NCBI RefSeq assembly: GCF_027943255.1
Contig: NC_072896.1
Span: forward strand, 32,080,501-32,144,500
Reading direction: 5' to 3'
DNA: 64,000 bases
Source: Anastrepha obliqua
Taxonomy: Eukaryota; Arthropoda; Insecta; Diptera; Tephritidae
The notes beneath the pieces are model-generated. The model ran no database searches. It had not been told where the DNA came from and saw only the letters and a list, made by a program, of their open reading frames with translations. Within the stretch, counting starts at the first letter, position 1; every line of letters begins with the position of its first letter. The position numbers and the translations under genes were made by a program. This document shows positions 63,066 through 64,000 of this stretch, piece by piece.

Positions 63066-64000
63066 GGAAAGAACAGGCTGGAGGTAGAAGGGTATAGACT
63101 ATCACCTTCGATATGTGCTGAATAACCACCTGAAATATGGCCTGGCTTAAAAGCTCAACGGGCCCTCAGTTTCCGTGCACTGTGCTCTCTCACCCATATA
63201 AGCTTTATTGCGAAGTGTTCGAATGCGAAGGAAAGGGATACTTTGCTTTTCTCAACTAGTTTCTAATGCACCTACAGTGGGCCTGACTCTGAGTTCTGAC
63301 TACCGCTTCGTTGTCAAAATAAATATTTATTTTGCTCATGGGTATTTCACTCGTAAACAGCTCCATTGACTGCTCTCTTGATAGTGGAAAACACTTCTAC
63401 TATATGTATGATGCAGAATTTTATTTTACTTTTACAGCTCCATTTTACATCCGTTTTTTTTTTCAAATTTTTAAGAATTTCCTATGTGCATTAGCAAAAG
63501 TCAAATACTGTCGAACTGTGTTATTTATGTGCATGGATATCTCACATTCACCACATTCCCACATTATTCTGACAGAATGTTGGGCAAGGGTTATTGAACG
63601 CATTTCTCCACGAATACTAAAAAAAACTCCATTCAGGTACTCGAGTTTCCACAATTAAAAGGCAAATGAAAACAATCAAAAAACGTGACAAAAAGTGAAA
63701 TGGAAAAGAATGCAGGAAATGAGTTCGAAGTTTGTCAAATTTGACTTGTAAATCAACTGTCAATAATTTGCGCCCCTTTTCCGGACAACGGCAACATCAA
63801 CACACACAACAACAACAAGATTTATGTACATCACACTTAGTTGCGCTGTTGACAGCCGATTAAAAATGCAACAAATTGACAGAAAACTATGCAAATGACA
63901 GGCGCGTGAGTGGTTGGCAGTGGAGAGTGAGCGTGAACGTGTGAAAGCGTGTGTTTCCACTCAACTGTCAAAGCATACACACATACACGCATACATACAA
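63066..64000. other. No recognised feature
   Basis: Includes an ACAACAACAACAAG run near 63805-63820 and ACACACATACACGCATACAT at the window end. No gene recognised. Confidence 0.4.

Overview
This window looks like euchromatic or pericentric DNA of a higher fly, most probably a tephritid-like dipteran. That placement is an inference from AT-rich unique DNA with CA/TA/ACAT-type microsatellites, a dense mixture of mariner, DD41D Tc1/mariner-superfamily, hAT, Jockey, R1, RTE and LOA/I-type elements, and a tRNA-derived SINE. I could not recognise any host protein-coding gene, rRNA, tRNA gene or CRISPR array. Almost every readable coding segment belongs to a transposable element (TE), and most are decayed.

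Layout. 0-9.9 kb: fossils of RTE-like, RNase H-type, Jockey and R1 LINEs, a mariner fossil, a decayed DD41D element (4.17-5.44 kb), and the first array of ~120-bp units sharing a GGTGGCAAC box (7.5-8.1 kb). 9.9-21.5 kb: LINE 3' ends, a Jockey RT fossil split by a mariner (12.74-13.48 kb), a deletion derivative of a hAT element with a perfect 8-bp target duplication (15.03-16.53 kb), a nearly intact DD41D element with long terminal inverted repeats (TIRs) and one nonsense codon (16.68-17.99 kb), an internally deleted relative (18.88-19.47 kb) and an internally deleted mariner (20.95-21.47 kb). 21.54-26.93 kb: a full-length LOA/I-group LINE flanked by a perfect 13-bp duplication. ORF2 is 1219 aa and open; ORF1 is 498 aa but appears frameshifted near its C-terminus. 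27.6-29.0 kb: a second GGTGGCAAC array split by a LINE fragment. 29.9-30.6 kb: a MITE with nested inverted repeats. 31-44 kb: an IS630-like fossil, three copies of one RNase H LINE family (family B, one of them split by a Jockey insertion with a 12-bp duplication), deleted mariners, and an RNase H LINE hit by a SINE. 45.9-47.5 kb: a SINE split by a structurally intact mariner (346-aa DD34D transposase, perfect TIRs, TA duplication). 47.5-56.7 kb: mariner, LINE and DD41D fossils, a 671-bp fold-back element, and a decayed full-length mariner. 58.8-59.7 kb: a ~0.9-kb polypyrimidine tract abutting a Bel/Pao-like integrase C-terminus. 61-63 kb: a LINE 3' end, then a SINE carrying a mellifera-type mariner in its TA tail.

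How the parts relate. The window records layered transposition. Elements sit inside older ones and several target duplications can be read directly. Two elements could in principle encode mobilising enzymes: the mariner at 46 kb and ORF2 of the LINE at 21.7-25.4 kb. The nonautonomous pieces with matching ends (the 20.95-kb deletion mariner, the SINEs, the MITEs) are candidate passengers of such enzymes. The most unexplained signal is the pair of boxed tandem arrays at 7.5-8.1 and 27.6-29.0 kb.
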